The notes beneath the pieces are model-generated. The model was given only the letters and a program-made list of their open reading frames with translations. It had not been told where the DNA came from and did not search any database. From NCBI GenBank assembly GCA_016716705.1, contig JADJVF010000027.1:1-55837 (forward strand): a stretch of DNA of 55,837 nucleotides, given 5' to 3'. The position numbers and the translations under genes were made by a program. Shown piece after piece: positions 32,117 through 40,850 of this stretch (positions are counted from its first letter, which is position 1; every line of letters begins with the position of its first letter). The DNA is from Holophagales bacterium. GTDB lineage: Bacteria; Acidobacteriota; Thermoanaerobaculia; UBA5066.

Positions 32117-33001
32117 TCAGGCGCTGGCGAGGTAGGGAACGGACCAGGGAAACTCCGCGGCGAATTCCTTCTCGGCCGCGAGGATGAGAGCCGCCTCCCA
32201 GCGCTCCACTTCCCGCTCGCCGTCGGGGGACGCCGCCCGGATGCACCTGCGGAACGCGATCTCCAGGAGCATCTGGTCCGTGCGCGAGAGCGGTTTCTGG
32301 AGAGCGTCGACGAGGGTCTGCATGGCCGCGGCGACGCTTCGCGGTTCGGCGCGGCGGGCCGCGACGAGGAGGAGGATGTAGGGCTGCCTGAGGTCCTCGG
32401 CCTGCTCGAGCTGGGGGGCATTCGCCAGCAGAGCGGCCTCCTCTTCCTCGAGGCGAGACCACCCTTCCCATGCCTGCCGGTTCTCGTCCTTCCACGCCTG
32501 ACGCGCGTGTGCGACCTCGGCCTCCTCGATCGCCAGAAGCTCCTCGCCCCCGGGCCGGGGACTCTCCGCCGCCGCGAGGCTCGCGCGCTCCTCGGCGATG
32601 CGCTCCTCCCGAAGAGAGAGGTGCCGCTCCTCGCTTCGCAGCTTCATGAGCCGGTGCGCGAGCGCGGTCCATCTCTCCTGGAGCGCCTTCTTGTGCTGCA
32701 TTCGCTCGCGCCCGATCCGCATGTGGACCCTCAGGGCGACCGTCGCGAGGACGAGCTGCTCGAGCGTGAAGACCGACGCCAGCTGCCGCGCCACGACGTC
32801 GACGGCGTTGTACGAGTCGTCGAGGAACGCCGCGCCGCGCTTGACGATTCGCGGCGTGAGCTCGATCCGGGCCCGGTCGGTCAGGAGGCCGTCGATCGAG
32901 ATCGGCCGGCTGATGAGGTGCCGGCCCGAGGCCGTCGGATCCCAGTAGCCGGGACGGATCTCCCCGTCACGGCTCAGTACCGGGGCATCCCCGGTCGTCA
33001 C
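32117..33001 (-). CDS. Unrecognised protein with central coiled coil
   Basis: 294 residues from GTG 33001. I do not recognise the family. The first ~95 residues are globular (WDPTASGRHLISRPISIDGLLTDRARIELTPRIV). Residues ~95-210 are rich in Glu, Arg, Ala and Leu with heptad spacing (MRIGRERMQHKKALQERW, LRSEERHLSLREERIAEERASL), a long coiled coil. The C-terminal ~80 residues are helical (EIAFRRCIRAASPDGEREVERWEAALILAAEKEF). No signal peptide or membrane helix is seen. It probably shares a transcript with the downstream NRDE gene. Confidence 0.7.
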   Translation of the reverse strand: MTTGDAPVLSRDGEIRPGYWDPTASGRHLISRPISIDGLLTDRARIELTPRIVKRGAAFLDDSYNAVDVVARQLASVFTLEQLVLATVALRVHMRIGRERMQHKKALQERWTALAHRLMKLRSEERHLSLREERIAEERASLAAAESPRPGGEELLAIEEAEVAHARQAWKDENRQAWEGWSRLEEEEAALLANAPQLEQAEDLRQPYILLLVAARRAEPRSVAAAMQTLVDALQKPLSRTDQMLLEIAFRRCIRAASPDGEREVERWEAALILAAEKEFAAEFPWSVPYLASA

Positions 33002-33109
33002 AGGAGCATCCCCGGCCCCGGATCGAGCGGCATCGGCTGATGATCGGGAGCGAGGGCCTGCCTTGTCCAGAGGAAACGCGTTCGGTCACTTCGTCAGTTC
33101 TTCACCACG

Positions 33110-34666
33110 TCACTGTGGCGGACGGTCCGGAACGGGCTCGTCCGGAGCCCAGCCGGGAAGCTGGAAGCCCCGATGGCGCAGGAGCGTGCCGACCCGCTCC
33201 CGCAGGAGCGGGGGCTCGATCGGCTTGAGGAGGAGCTCGTTGGCGCCCGACTGGATGCCGAAGGCGTAACGGCTCCGGTCGAGCCGGTCGGCGGCGAGGA
33301 GAACCGGGAGCGCCGCCAGGTTCGGCTGCGACTTGATGACGCGTGTCACGTCGAAGCCGTCCATTCCAGGGAGCGAGACGTCCATGACGACGAGATCGAC
33401 CGGTCCCCTCACGAGGGCCTCGAGCGCCTCCTGGCCGCTCGTCGCCTCGACGAAACGGCAGGCCTCGTTTCCCAGCCCGGCCTTCCACGCCGTGCGGTTT
33501 GCGGCCGTGGCCGACACGATGAGGAGCATCGGGGGGCGCGCAGGGTCGGCCGGAACGGCCATGGCGGGCGCTACGGATGCAGCGGGAGCGGTGGCGGGGG
33601 CCGTCGGGACCGTGGGCGCTTTAGGGGCCGCCACAGCAGCGGGCGCCGGCACGACCCGCTCCGACGCGGCCGGCTGCGCGGGCCTCGGGACGAGATCCGA
33701 CGGGGCCGCGGGACGCGGGGGCGCGGGAGGGGTCGGCAGGATGACCGCTCCGAGAGCCGACTCGAGCTGTGCCATCAGCCCGTCCTCGCCGGGGCCGCGA
33801 CGGACGGACCCTTCCTTCGGCGTCGGAAGGGGTTCGACTCCCGCGAGCTCCGCTTCGAGGTCCAGCGCCGTCGCGTAGCGCTTCGCGGGATCCTTGCGCA
33901 GCGCTTTCATGACGATGGCGCGCAGCCCGGCGGAGACGTCGGCGTGCCTGGAGAGGAGGTCCGGCACCGGGTCGTTGATCTGCTTCATCGCCACGGCGAT
34001 CGGGCTGTCTCCCGAGAACGGGAGCTGCCCGGTGAGCGCCTCGAACGCGATGATCCCGATCGAGTAGATGTCCGTGCGGGCGTCGACGGGCCTGCCGGAA
34101 GCCTGCTCGGGCGACATGTACTGCGGCGTGCCGAGGATGATCGAGTCGAGCGTGAAGCCGCCGCCGAGGTTCCAGCGCGCCAGGCCGAAGTCGACGATGG
34201 CGACGGCGCCGTGCTCGTCGACGATGACGTTCTGGCTCTTCAGGTCGCGGTGGACGATCCCGAGCTCGTGGATCGCCGAGCAGCCGCGGGCGATCTGCCG
34301 GAGGATCGGCACGGCGCGGGCCGGCTCGATCCGCCGCTCGTCGCGGATGAGCGTCCAGAGGTCCTTCCCCGGGACGAACTCCATCGTGATGTAGGGATAG
34401 GAGCCGCTGATCCCGAAGTCGTACATGCGCGCGACGTTCGGGTGCTTGATCTTCCTGTTGAGGTTGATCTCGCGCTTGAACCGGGCCAGGACGGCTTCGT
34501 CGTCCTTCGCGAGGTCGGGCGAGAGGACCTTGATGGCGACGACCTCGTCCAGCTCGAGGTCCCGGGCCTTGTAGACGATGCCCACGCCCCCCTGCCCGAG
34601 CGTCTCGATCCACTCGTAGCGGGAGACTCCCTCGAAGAACTTCTTCCGGAGGATGTCGGCCTTCAT
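33110..34666 (-). CDS. Serine/threonine protein kinase fused to a degenerate receiver domain
   Basis: 518 residues. Kinase domain (~17-275) is complete: LGQGGVGIVYKARD Gly-loop, ATP Lys in VVAIKVLSPD, HRDLKSQNVIV catalytic loop, DFGLA, and activation segment GTPQYMSPEQASGR. A Pro/Ala-rich linker of about 100 residues follows. The C-terminal ~120 residues have a CheY-like fold: the phospho-acceptor Asp in DLVVMDVSLPGMDGFDV and Lys in NELLLKPI are present, but the acidic pair after the first strand is replaced (LLIVSATAANR) and the conserved Thr/Ser is Ala (VLLAAD). The receiver is therefore probably not phosphorylated normally. No membrane helix is present, so the protein is cytoplasmic. Confidence 0.88.
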   Translation of the reverse strand: MKADILRKKFFEGVSRYEWIETLGQGGVGIVYKARDLELDEVVAIKVLSPDLAKDDEAVLARFKREINLNRKIKHPNVARMYDFGISGSYPYITMEFVPGKDLWTLIRDERRIEPARAVPILRQIARGCSAIHELGIVHRDLKSQNVIVDEHGAVAIVDFGLARWNLGGGFTLDSIILGTPQYMSPEQASGRPVDARTDIYSIGIIAFEALTGQLPFSGDSPIAVAMKQINDPVPDLLSRHADVSAGLRAIVMKALRKDPAKRYATALDLEAELAGVEPLPTPKEGSVRRGPGEDGLMAQLESALGAVILPTPPAPPRPAAPSDLVPRPAQPAASERVVPAPAAVAAPKAPTVPTAPATAPAASVAPAMAVPADPARPPMLLIVSATAANRTAWKAGLGNEACRFVEATSGQEALEALVRGPVDLVVMDVSLPGMDGFDVTRVIKSQPNLAALPVLLAADRLDRSRYAFGIQSGANELLLKPIEPPLLRERVGTLLRHRGFQLPGWAPDEPVPDRPPQ

Positions 34667-34760
34667 CTGGCGCGTCTCGCCACCGGAGCATAGAGGGAAT
34701 CGGGCGCGGGATCGACGGTAGAGAGGTCGCCGGGCCCTGATTCTCCGCCGCTGCGGGTCG

Positions 34761-36029
34761 TCAGACGGCCCTCATCACCAGGCAGGCGTTCGTCCCGCCG
34801 AACCCGAACGAGTTCGAGAGGGCTGCGCGAATCGCCCGCGAACGGGCCACGTTCGGCGTGTAGTCGAGGTCGCACTCGGGGTCCGGAGTCGTGTAGTTGA
34901 TCGTCGGCGGAATGAGGCCGTGACGGATGGCGAGCGCGAGAACGCCCGCCTCGTAGCCTCCGGCCGCGCCGAGGAGGTGCCCGGTCATCGACTTCGTCGA
35001 GGAGATCGCCACGCCCCGGGCCGCCTCTCCGAGAAGGCGCTTCACGGCGATCGTCTCGACCCGGTCGCCGTGCGGCGTGGAGGTGCCGTGGGCGTTGATG
35101 TAGCCGATCTCGGACGGGTCCATCGCCGCGTCCTTCAGGGCGTTGCGCATGACGCGGAACGGGCCGTCCCCGTCGTCGGAGGGGGCCGAGATGTGGTGGG
35201 AGTCCCCGGACATGCCGTAACCGGCGACCTCGGCGTAGATCGGCGCGCCGCGCCGGACCGCCTGGCCCATCTCCTCGAGCACGAGGATTCCGGCCCCTTC
35301 TCCGAGGACGAACCCGTCGCGATCCCGGTCCCACGGCCGCGACGCGGTGGCCGGATCGTCGTTGCGGGTGGAGAGGGCGCGCATCGCGGCGAAGCCGCCG
35401 ATGGCGAGAGGGACCACGACCGATTCGGTCCCGCCCGCGATCATGGCGTCCGCGTCGCCCCGGCGGATGATGTTCACGGCGTCGCCGATGGCGTGGGCCG
35501 ACGTGGCGCAGGCGGTGGCCGTCGCCGTGTTCGGGCCCTTGGCGCCCGTGAGGATCGAGACCAGCCCGGAGGACATGTTGACGATCAGGCCCGGGATGAA
35601 GAAGGGGCTGATCCTCCTCGGGCCCTTCTCGAGAAGGACCTTGTGGGTCTCCTCGATCAGGGGAAGGCCGCCGATGCCGGAGCCGATGCAGACTCCCACC
35701 GACTCCGCGTTCTCTTCCGTGATCGTCAGGCCCGACTCCGCGAGCGCCTCCCTGGCGGCGGCGACCGCGTAGTGGACGAAGGTGTCGAACTTCTTGATTT
35801 CCTTCTTCTCGAGGTGGAGGCCCGGGTCGAAACCCCTGACCTCCCCCGCGATCCGGCAGGCGTAGTCCGACGCGTCGAAGCGGGTGATGGGGCCGATCCC
35901 GGAACGCCCAGCGAGGAGAGCGTTCCAGTTCTCTTTCGCCGTCAGGCCGACGGGCGAGACGAGTCCGATCCCCGTGACGACGACCCGGCGGCGGCCCCGG
36001 GCATCGAGAAGGTCCAGCCGGGCCGTCAC
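34761..36029 (-). CDS. fabF: Beta-ketoacyl-ACP synthase II
   Basis: 422 residues from GTG 36029. Condenses malonyl-ACP with growing acyl-ACP. Catalytic Cys in TATATACATSAHAIGDAV; His residues in NAHGTSTPHGDRVE and SMTGHLLGAAGGYEA; closing NSFGFGGTNACLVM. The N-terminal DARGRRRVVVTGIGLVSPVG is slightly longer than usual. Seven bases separate it from acpP, the arrangement seen in many bacteria. Last gene of the fab operon. Confidence 0.96.
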   Translation of the reverse strand: MTARLDLLDARGRRRVVVTGIGLVSPVGLTAKENWNALLAGRSGIGPITRFDASDYACRIAGEVRGFDPGLHLEKKEIKKFDTFVHYAVAAAREALAESGLTITEENAESVGVCIGSGIGGLPLIEETHKVLLEKGPRRISPFFIPGLIVNMSSGLVSILTGAKGPNTATATACATSAHAIGDAVNIIRRGDADAMIAGGTESVVVPLAIGGFAAMRALSTRNDDPATASRPWDRDRDGFVLGEGAGILVLEEMGQAVRRGAPIYAEVAGYGMSGDSHHISAPSDDGDGPFRVMRNALKDAAMDPSEIGYINAHGTSTPHGDRVETIAVKRLLGEAARGVAISSTKSMTGHLLGAAGGYEAGVLALAIRHGLIPPTINYTTPDPECDLDYTPNVARSRAIRAALSNSFGFGGTNACLVMRAV

Positions 36030-36036
36030 GCGGATC

Positions 36037-36282
36037 TCAGGCAGGCTTCGCGTGCGACTCGATGTAGGTGACGGCGTCCTTGACCTTCTGGATCTTCTCG
36101 GCGTCCTCGTCCGGGATCTCGATGCCGAAGGCCTCTTCGAAGGCCATCACGAGCTCCACGGTGTCGAGCGAGTCGGCGCCGAGGTCGTCGACGAAGCTCG
36201 CATCGGGCTTGACCTCGTCGGCCTGGACCCCGAGCTGTTCGACGATGATGCTCTTGACCTTTTCCTCAATCGAGTTCGACAT
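36037..36282 (-). CDS. acpP: Acyl carrier protein
   Basis: 81 residues. Phosphopantetheine Ser in DLGADSLDTVELVMAFEEAF; acidic throughout, normal size. GGAGGAA before the ATG supports the start. Its position between fabG and fabF is the standard one. Confidence 0.97.
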   Translation of the reverse strand: MSNSIEEKVKSIIVEQLGVQADEVKPDASFVDDLGADSLDTVELVMAFEEAFGIEIPDEDAEKIQKVKDAVTYIESHAKPA

Positions 36283-36366
36283 TCAATTCCTCCCTAAGTT
36301 GACGGACGCCGCCGGATTCTCCCCGGCTTTCCCGTTGAATTCAAGCACGCGCAGGTCCCTCTCCCG

Positions 36367-37125
36367 TCAGGGGATGAGAAGGCCTCCGCTGACGTTCAGG
36401 ACGGTTCCGGTCACGTACGAGGCGAGATCGGAGGCGAGATAGAGGACCGCGCCGGCGACGTCCTCACCGGTTCCGAGGCGCCCCAGGACGATCCTCCCGG
36501 CCAGGGCCTTGCGCTGCTCCTCGCTGAGCGCCTCGGTCATCGCGGTTTCGATGTAACCGGGAGCGACGACGTTCACGGTGATCCCCCTGGACCCGATCTC
36601 GCGGGCCAGGGACATCGAGAACCCGACGACGCCCGCCTTGGCGGCGGCGTAGTTGGCCTGGCCGGCGTTCCCCATGAGGCCGACGACGGAGCCGACGGTC
36701 ACGATCCGGCCCGCGACGCGCTTCTTCATCATCAGCTTGACGGCTTCCTGCGTGACGAGGTAGACGCCGGTCAGGTCCGTCGCCAGGACCCTGTCCCAGC
36801 TCTCCTTCGACATCCTCAGGAGGAGGCCGTCGTCGGTGATCCCGGCGTTGTTGACGAGGATGTCGAGCCTGCCGTGGCGCTCGGCGATCCCCTTGAAGAG
36901 CGCCGGAACGGACGAGGGGTCGGCGACGTCGAGGGAGACGGCTTCGGCCGAGCCCCCGGCGTCGACGATCGAGGCGGCGACGGCGGCGGACTTCTCCTGG
37001 TTGCGCGCCGCCACGAGGACGGTCGCCCCGGCGGAGGCGAGGCGGCGGGCGATCGTCTCCCCGATCCCCTGCGATCCTCCGGTGACGAGCGCGATCTTTC
37101 CCTCGAGGGAGAGGACGTGAGGCAT
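36367..37125 (-). CDS. fabG: 3-oxoacyl-ACP reductase
   Basis: 252 residues, short-chain dehydrogenase. NADPH motif VTGGSQGIGETIARRL; NNAGITDDGLLLRM; catalytic Ser/Tyr/Lys in TVGSVVGLMGNAGQANYAAAKAGVVGF; C-terminal LNVSGGLLIP. Reduces 3-oxoacyl-ACP in chain elongation. AAAAGGAG upstream supports the ATG. About 85 bases separate it from acpP, with no visible terminator. Confidence 0.95.
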   Translation of the reverse strand: MPHVLSLEGKIALVTGGSQGIGETIARRLASAGATVLVAARNQEKSAAVAASIVDAGGSAEAVSLDVADPSSVPALFKGIAERHGRLDILVNNAGITDDGLLLRMSKESWDRVLATDLTGVYLVTQEAVKLMMKKRVAGRIVTVGSVVGLMGNAGQANYAAAKAGVVGFSMSLAREIGSRGITVNVVAPGYIETAMTEALSEEQRKALAGRIVLGRLGTGEDVAGAVLYLASDLASYVTGTVLNVSGGLLIP

Positions 37126-37141
37126 CTCGCTGCTCCTTTTA

Positions 37142-37618
37142 TCAGTCTTCGACGAGGTCGGCGGACGTGGCGCCTGCCGCAGCGAGGAAAACCGCGCCGG
37201 ACAGCTCGAGCTGGACGCCCCGCTGCCCCGCGGAGACGAAGAGCCTGGGGAGCGTCGCGGCGGCCGCGTGGACGAAGAGCGGCATCGCCTTCCTCATCCC
37301 GAAGGGCGAGCAGCCCCCCTTCACGTAGCCGGTCAGCTTCTCCATCTCCTCCGCCGAAACCATCGCGACGGTTCGGTTCCCCGAGACGCGGGCGAGCTTC
37401 TTGAGCGAGAGGCGGCTCCCGGTCGGGATCACCGCAGCGAGCGGTCCGGTCCTGTCACCCTTCGCCACGAGCGTCTTCCAGACCTCTTCCGGCGGGACCC
37501 CGAGCTTCTCCGCCGCCTCCTCCGCGGTGAAGTCGGCCGCCGCGAACGTGCGAAGGCCGTAGGCGGCCTTGCGCGCGTCGAGGACGCGCGTGGCGTTGGT
37601 CGTCGCCTTCGCGGTCAT
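37142..37618 (-). CDS. ybaK: YbaK/EbsC family Cys-tRNA(Pro) deacylase
   Basis: 158 residues from ATG 37618, overlapping the fabD stop as ATGA. YbaK motifs: EEAAEKLGVPPEEVWKTLVAKGD, KLARVSGNRTVAMVSAEEMEKLTGYVKGGCSPFGMRKAMPLFV. The GYVKGGCSPFG block is the editing site. The enzyme hydrolyses Cys mischarged on tRNA(Pro). It sits inside the fatty-acid operon, where there is no obvious functional link; translational coupling to fabD is direct. Only the N-terminal start choice is slightly uncertain. Confidence 0.9.
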   Translation of the reverse strand: MTAKATTNATRVLDARKAAYGLRTFAAADFTAEEAAEKLGVPPEEVWKTLVAKGDRTGPLAAVIPTGSRLSLKKLARVSGNRTVAMVSAEEMEKLTGYVKGGCSPFGMRKAMPLFVHAAAATLPRLFVSAGQRGVQLELSGAVFLAAAGATSADLVED

Positions 37619-38553
37619 CCGGCGAGCAGTCTCCGGACCCCCTCTGCGTCCGACGTCGTCCGGACGGGCCAGTCCTTCGCGATCCTCTTCGCGAGGCCGG
37701 CGAGGACGGTGCCAGGCCCCACCTCGATCGCCCCGTCCGTCTCCCGTGAGAGCCGCTCGACCGTCTCGACCCAGCGGACCGGCGAGCAGACCTGCCGCAG
37801 GAGCGCCTCGCGCGCCGAGGCCCCGGAGAGGTTCGCGAGGACGTCGACGTTCGTCACGACCGGGACGGAGAGGTCCCCGAACGGGGCCGCGTCGAGGTAC
37901 GGGGCGAGCTTCTCCTCGGCCGGCTTCATCAGGGCGCAGTGGAACGGGGCCGACACCGGGAGCGGCAGGACCCGCTTCGCCCCACGCTGCTTCAGCAGCT
38001 CCGACGCTTTCGCGACGGCGCCCGCCGTCCCGGCGATCACCGTCTGCTCGGGGGAGTTGAAGTTCGCGGCCGACACGGCCTCTCCCGTCGCGTCGGAGAC
38101 CTCGGCGCAGACGGCGGCGACGGCGGCCCCGTCGAGACCGATGACCGCGCCCATGGCACCCTGCCCCACCGCGACCGCCTCCTGCATGAAGGTGCCGCGC
38201 CGGTGGACGAGGACGACGGCGTCCTCGAGCGTCAGGGCTCCCGCCGCGACGAGGGCGGACCACTCGCCGAGCGAGTGCCCCGCGAGGAGGGTCGGGACCA
38301 GTCCCCGGGCTTTGAGGACCTCGAAGACGGCGACCGAGTGGACGAGGATCGCCGGCTGCGTCACCGCAGTTCGTTTCAGCTCCTCCTCGGACCCCTCGAA
38401 CGAGACCTTGGATATGGACAGGTGGAACGGCGCGAGGGCGGCGTCGGCGCGGTCGTAGACCGCTCGCGCCTCGGGAAACGAGGCCGCGAGGTCGCGCCCC
38501 ATGCCGGCGGCCTGGGACCCCTGGCCGGGAAACAGGAAGGCGAGGCTGGCCAT
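37615..38553 (-). CDS. fabD: Malonyl-CoA:ACP transacylase
   Basis: 312 residues. FLFPGQGSQAAGMGRDL at the N-terminus, nucleophile Ser in LAGHSLGEWSALVAAG, catalytic His in PVSAPFHCALMKPA, and C-terminal IEVGPGTVLAGLAKRI. Loads malonyl groups onto ACP. It starts two bases after the fabH stop region and overlaps ybaK by four bases. Confidence 0.96.
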   Translation of the reverse strand: MASLAFLFPGQGSQAAGMGRDLAASFPEARAVYDRADAALAPFHLSISKVSFEGSEEELKRTAVTQPAILVHSVAVFEVLKARGLVPTLLAGHSLGEWSALVAAGALTLEDAVVLVHRRGTFMQEAVAVGQGAMGAVIGLDGAAVAAVCAEVSDATGEAVSAANFNSPEQTVIAGTAGAVAKASELLKQRGAKRVLPLPVSAPFHCALMKPAEEKLAPYLDAAPFGDLSVPVVTNVDVLANLSGASAREALLRQVCSPVRWVETVERLSRETDGAIEVGPGTVLAGLAKRIAKDWPVRTTSDAEGVRRLLAG

Positions 38554-38555
38554 CG

Positions 38556-39539
38556 CTACCACCTCACCAGGGCCGCGCCCCACGTCAGGCCGGCGCCGAA
38601 GGCCGTGAAGAGGATCAGGTCGCCGCGCTTGACCCGGCCGTCCCGGACCGCCTCGTCGAGGGCGATCGGAATGGACGCGGAGCTCGTGTTGCCGTAACGC
38701 TCGATGTTCACGATGCAGCGCTCCCTCGGCATCCCGAGCCGCTCGCCGACGGCCTGGATGATCCGGTCGTTGGCCTGGTGCGGCAGGAGCCAGGAGACCT
38801 CGCCCGGCTCGAAGCCGCTCTCGTTGAGGACGTCCTTGCAGACGTCGACCATCGACCGGACGGCGATCTTGAACGTCTCGCCGCCCATCATCTTGATGAA
38901 CGGGAGGCGCTGCTCGAGCGTCTCCGGCCGGTTCGGCGGATTCGAGGAGCCCCCCCCCGGCATCTGGATGAAGGAGGCCCCTTCTCCGTCGCTCCGGATC
39001 GTCGAGGCGAGGACGCCCCGGTCGGACTTCGTGGCGCGCAGGAGCGTGGCGCCGGCCCCGTCGCCGAAGAGGACGCACGTGGCGCGGTCGGTGTAGTCGG
39101 TGTAGCGCGTCAGGAACTCGGCCCCGACGAGAAGGATGTTCTTCGCCTTCCCCGCCTGGATCAGCCCGTCGGCGATGTGGAGGCCGTAGAGCCAGCCGGA
39201 ACAGCCGGCGTTCTGGTCCCACGCGGCGGCCTTCTTCGCACCCAGCTTCTGCTGGACGAGGCAGGCCACGGCCGGGATCGGCTGGTCGGGCGTGACGGTG
39301 GCGATGAGGACGGCGTCGAGGTCTTTCGCGTGAACCCCGGCGCTCTCGAGGGCCTGGTTCCCGGCCGCCACGCAGAAGTCCGAGAGCGTCTCCCCGTCGG
39401 CCGCCATGTGCCGCTCGCGGACCCCCGTCCGCGTCGTGATCCACTCGTCCGACGTCTCGACCAGCTTTTCGAGGTCGGCGTTCGTCAGGAGCTTCTCGGG
39501 TACGGCGCGGCCGGTGCCGGCAATGGCGGCGTGGAACAT
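38556..39539 (-). CDS. fabH: Beta-ketoacyl-ACP synthase III
   Basis: 327 residues from ATG 39539 (MFHAAIAGTGRAVPEKLLTN); the frame is open further upstream but without homology. Catalytic Cys in WDQNAGCSGWLYGLHIADG, His in LLPHQANDRII, Asn in RYGNTSSASIPIALDEA. It condenses acetyl-CoA with malonyl-ACP and starts chain synthesis. Sixteen bases separate it from plsX. Confidence 0.96.
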   Translation of the reverse strand: MFHAAIAGTGRAVPEKLLTNADLEKLVETSDEWITTRTGVRERHMAADGETLSDFCVAAGNQALESAGVHAKDLDAVLIATVTPDQPIPAVACLVQQKLGAKKAAAWDQNAGCSGWLYGLHIADGLIQAGKAKNILLVGAEFLTRYTDYTDRATCVLFGDGAGATLLRATKSDRGVLASTIRSDGEGASFIQMPGGGSSNPPNRPETLEQRLPFIKMMGGETFKIAVRSMVDVCKDVLNESGFEPGEVSWLLPHQANDRIIQAVGERLGMPRERCIVNIERYGNTSSASIPIALDEAVRDGRVKRGDLILFTAFGAGLTWGAALVRW

Positions 39540-39555
39540 CTTCCCTGCTCTCCCT

Positions 39556-40572
39556 TCAGCGGACGGGTACCGGAGGCGCCAGGTCGCGGGCTTTCGCCCG
39601 GATTCTCTCGGGAATTCTGCGCCTCGCATAGTCGTGGAGGGCCTTGATCCCGTTTCGGACGGCGCGGGCGTTCGAGCTGCCGTGCCCGATGAGGACAGCT
39701 CCCTTCACCCCGAGGAGCGGCGCGCCGCCGTATTCGGTGTAGTCGAGGCGCTTCTTGAACGACCGGAACGCGTCCCTCGAGAGGAGGAATCCCATGGAGG
39801 CCTGGAGGCTCCGCGTGATCTCCTGCTTGAGCGCCTCCTCGACGAGACGGGCGAGACTCTCCGAGACCTTGAGGACGACGTTCCCCGTGAAGCCGTCGGT
39901 CACGACGACGTCGACGTCGACGTTCCCGCCGTAGACGTCCCGCCCCTCGCAGTTGCCGATGAAGTTGAGCCCCGACTTCCGGAGCAGGCCGAAGACCTCG
40001 CGCGTCGTCCCGGTCCCCTTCTCTTCCTCCTCGCCGACGGAGAGGAGACCGATCTTCGGCCGGTCGATGCCGAGGACCTCCTGGGCGTAGAAGTGCCCCA
40101 TCAGGGCGAACTCCCGGTAGTTCTCGACCCGGCACGAGACGTTCGCCCCCACGTCGAGGAGGAGACGCCTCCGGCCGAGGCCCGGGAGGACGGCGGCAAG
40201 GGCGGGCCGATCGATCCCCTCGATCACGCCGAGCGCAGCGCGGGCGGTCACCATGGCGGCGCCCGTGTGCCCCGCGGTGAAAAACCCGTCGGCAGCTCCG
40301 TCCTTCACGAGCTCGGCCGCGACGCGAACCGACGCCCGGGGTTTCTTCCGGAGCGCGGCGGTCGCGGGCTCGTCGAACCCGACGACGTCCTCGGCCTCCA
40401 CGATGCCGATCCGGCTCCCGCGGTAGCTCGCCGCGAGGAGGAGAGGTTCGATCTCCCTCCGGCGCCCCACGAGAAGGAGGTCGAGGCCGAAATCGACGGC
40501 GGCCGCGACGGCTCCTTCAACAGTGGCACGGGGGGCGTTGTCTCCCCCCATGGCGTCGACGGCGAGGGCCAT
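39556..40572 (-). CDS. plsX: Phosphate acyltransferase
   Basis: 338 residues. Converts acyl-ACP to acyl-phosphate for phospholipid synthesis. MALAVDAMGGDNAPRATVEGAV at the N-terminus, FFTAGHTGAAMVTARAALG, and GLLSVGEEEEKGT typical of the family; EYGGAPLLGVKGAVLIGHGSSNARAVRNGI near the end. Standard location between rpmF and fabH. Confidence 0.96.
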   Translation of the reverse strand: MALAVDAMGGDNAPRATVEGAVAAAVDFGLDLLLVGRRREIEPLLLAASYRGSRIGIVEAEDVVGFDEPATAALRKKPRASVRVAAELVKDGAADGFFTAGHTGAAMVTARAALGVIEGIDRPALAAVLPGLGRRRLLLDVGANVSCRVENYREFALMGHFYAQEVLGIDRPKIGLLSVGEEEEKGTGTTREVFGLLRKSGLNFIGNCEGRDVYGGNVDVDVVVTDGFTGNVVLKVSESLARLVEEALKQEITRSLQASMGFLLSRDAFRSFKKRLDYTEYGGAPLLGVKGAVLIGHGSSNARAVRNGIKALHDYARRRIPERIRAKARDLAPPVPVR

Positions 40573-40598
40573 TCAGGCTGCGACTCGGGGAGTCGCGA

Positions 40599-40784
40599 TC
40601 AGCTCTTCTGGGCGCCAGCGGTGACTTCGCGACCCCGGTAGTGGCCGCAATCGGGGCAGACGCGGTGAGGAGTCTTCGTCGCTCCGCAGCTCGGGCACTT
40701 CGAGAGGCCCGGGTCCTGAAGGAAGTCGTGCGCCCTCCGCAGGTCGCGGCGCGTCTTGCTGTGACGATGTTTCGGATTCGGCAT
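40599..40784 (-). CDS. rpmF: Ribosomal protein L32
   Basis: 61 residues: MPNPKHRHSKTRRDLRRAHD followed by a zinc-ribbon of four cysteines (CPSCGATKTPHRVCPDCGHY), the Cys+ paralogue type. Standard neighbour of plsX and yceD. Confidence 0.97.
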   Translation of the reverse strand: MPNPKHRHSKTRRDLRRAHDFLQDPGLSKCPSCGATKTPHRVCPDCGHYRGREVTAGAQKS

Positions 40785-40850
40785 GGCAGTTCACCTCTCG
40801 GGATCGTTGGTTACGGGGAAGCGCCTCGTGGCGTCGCCGCCGGCGCGGCT

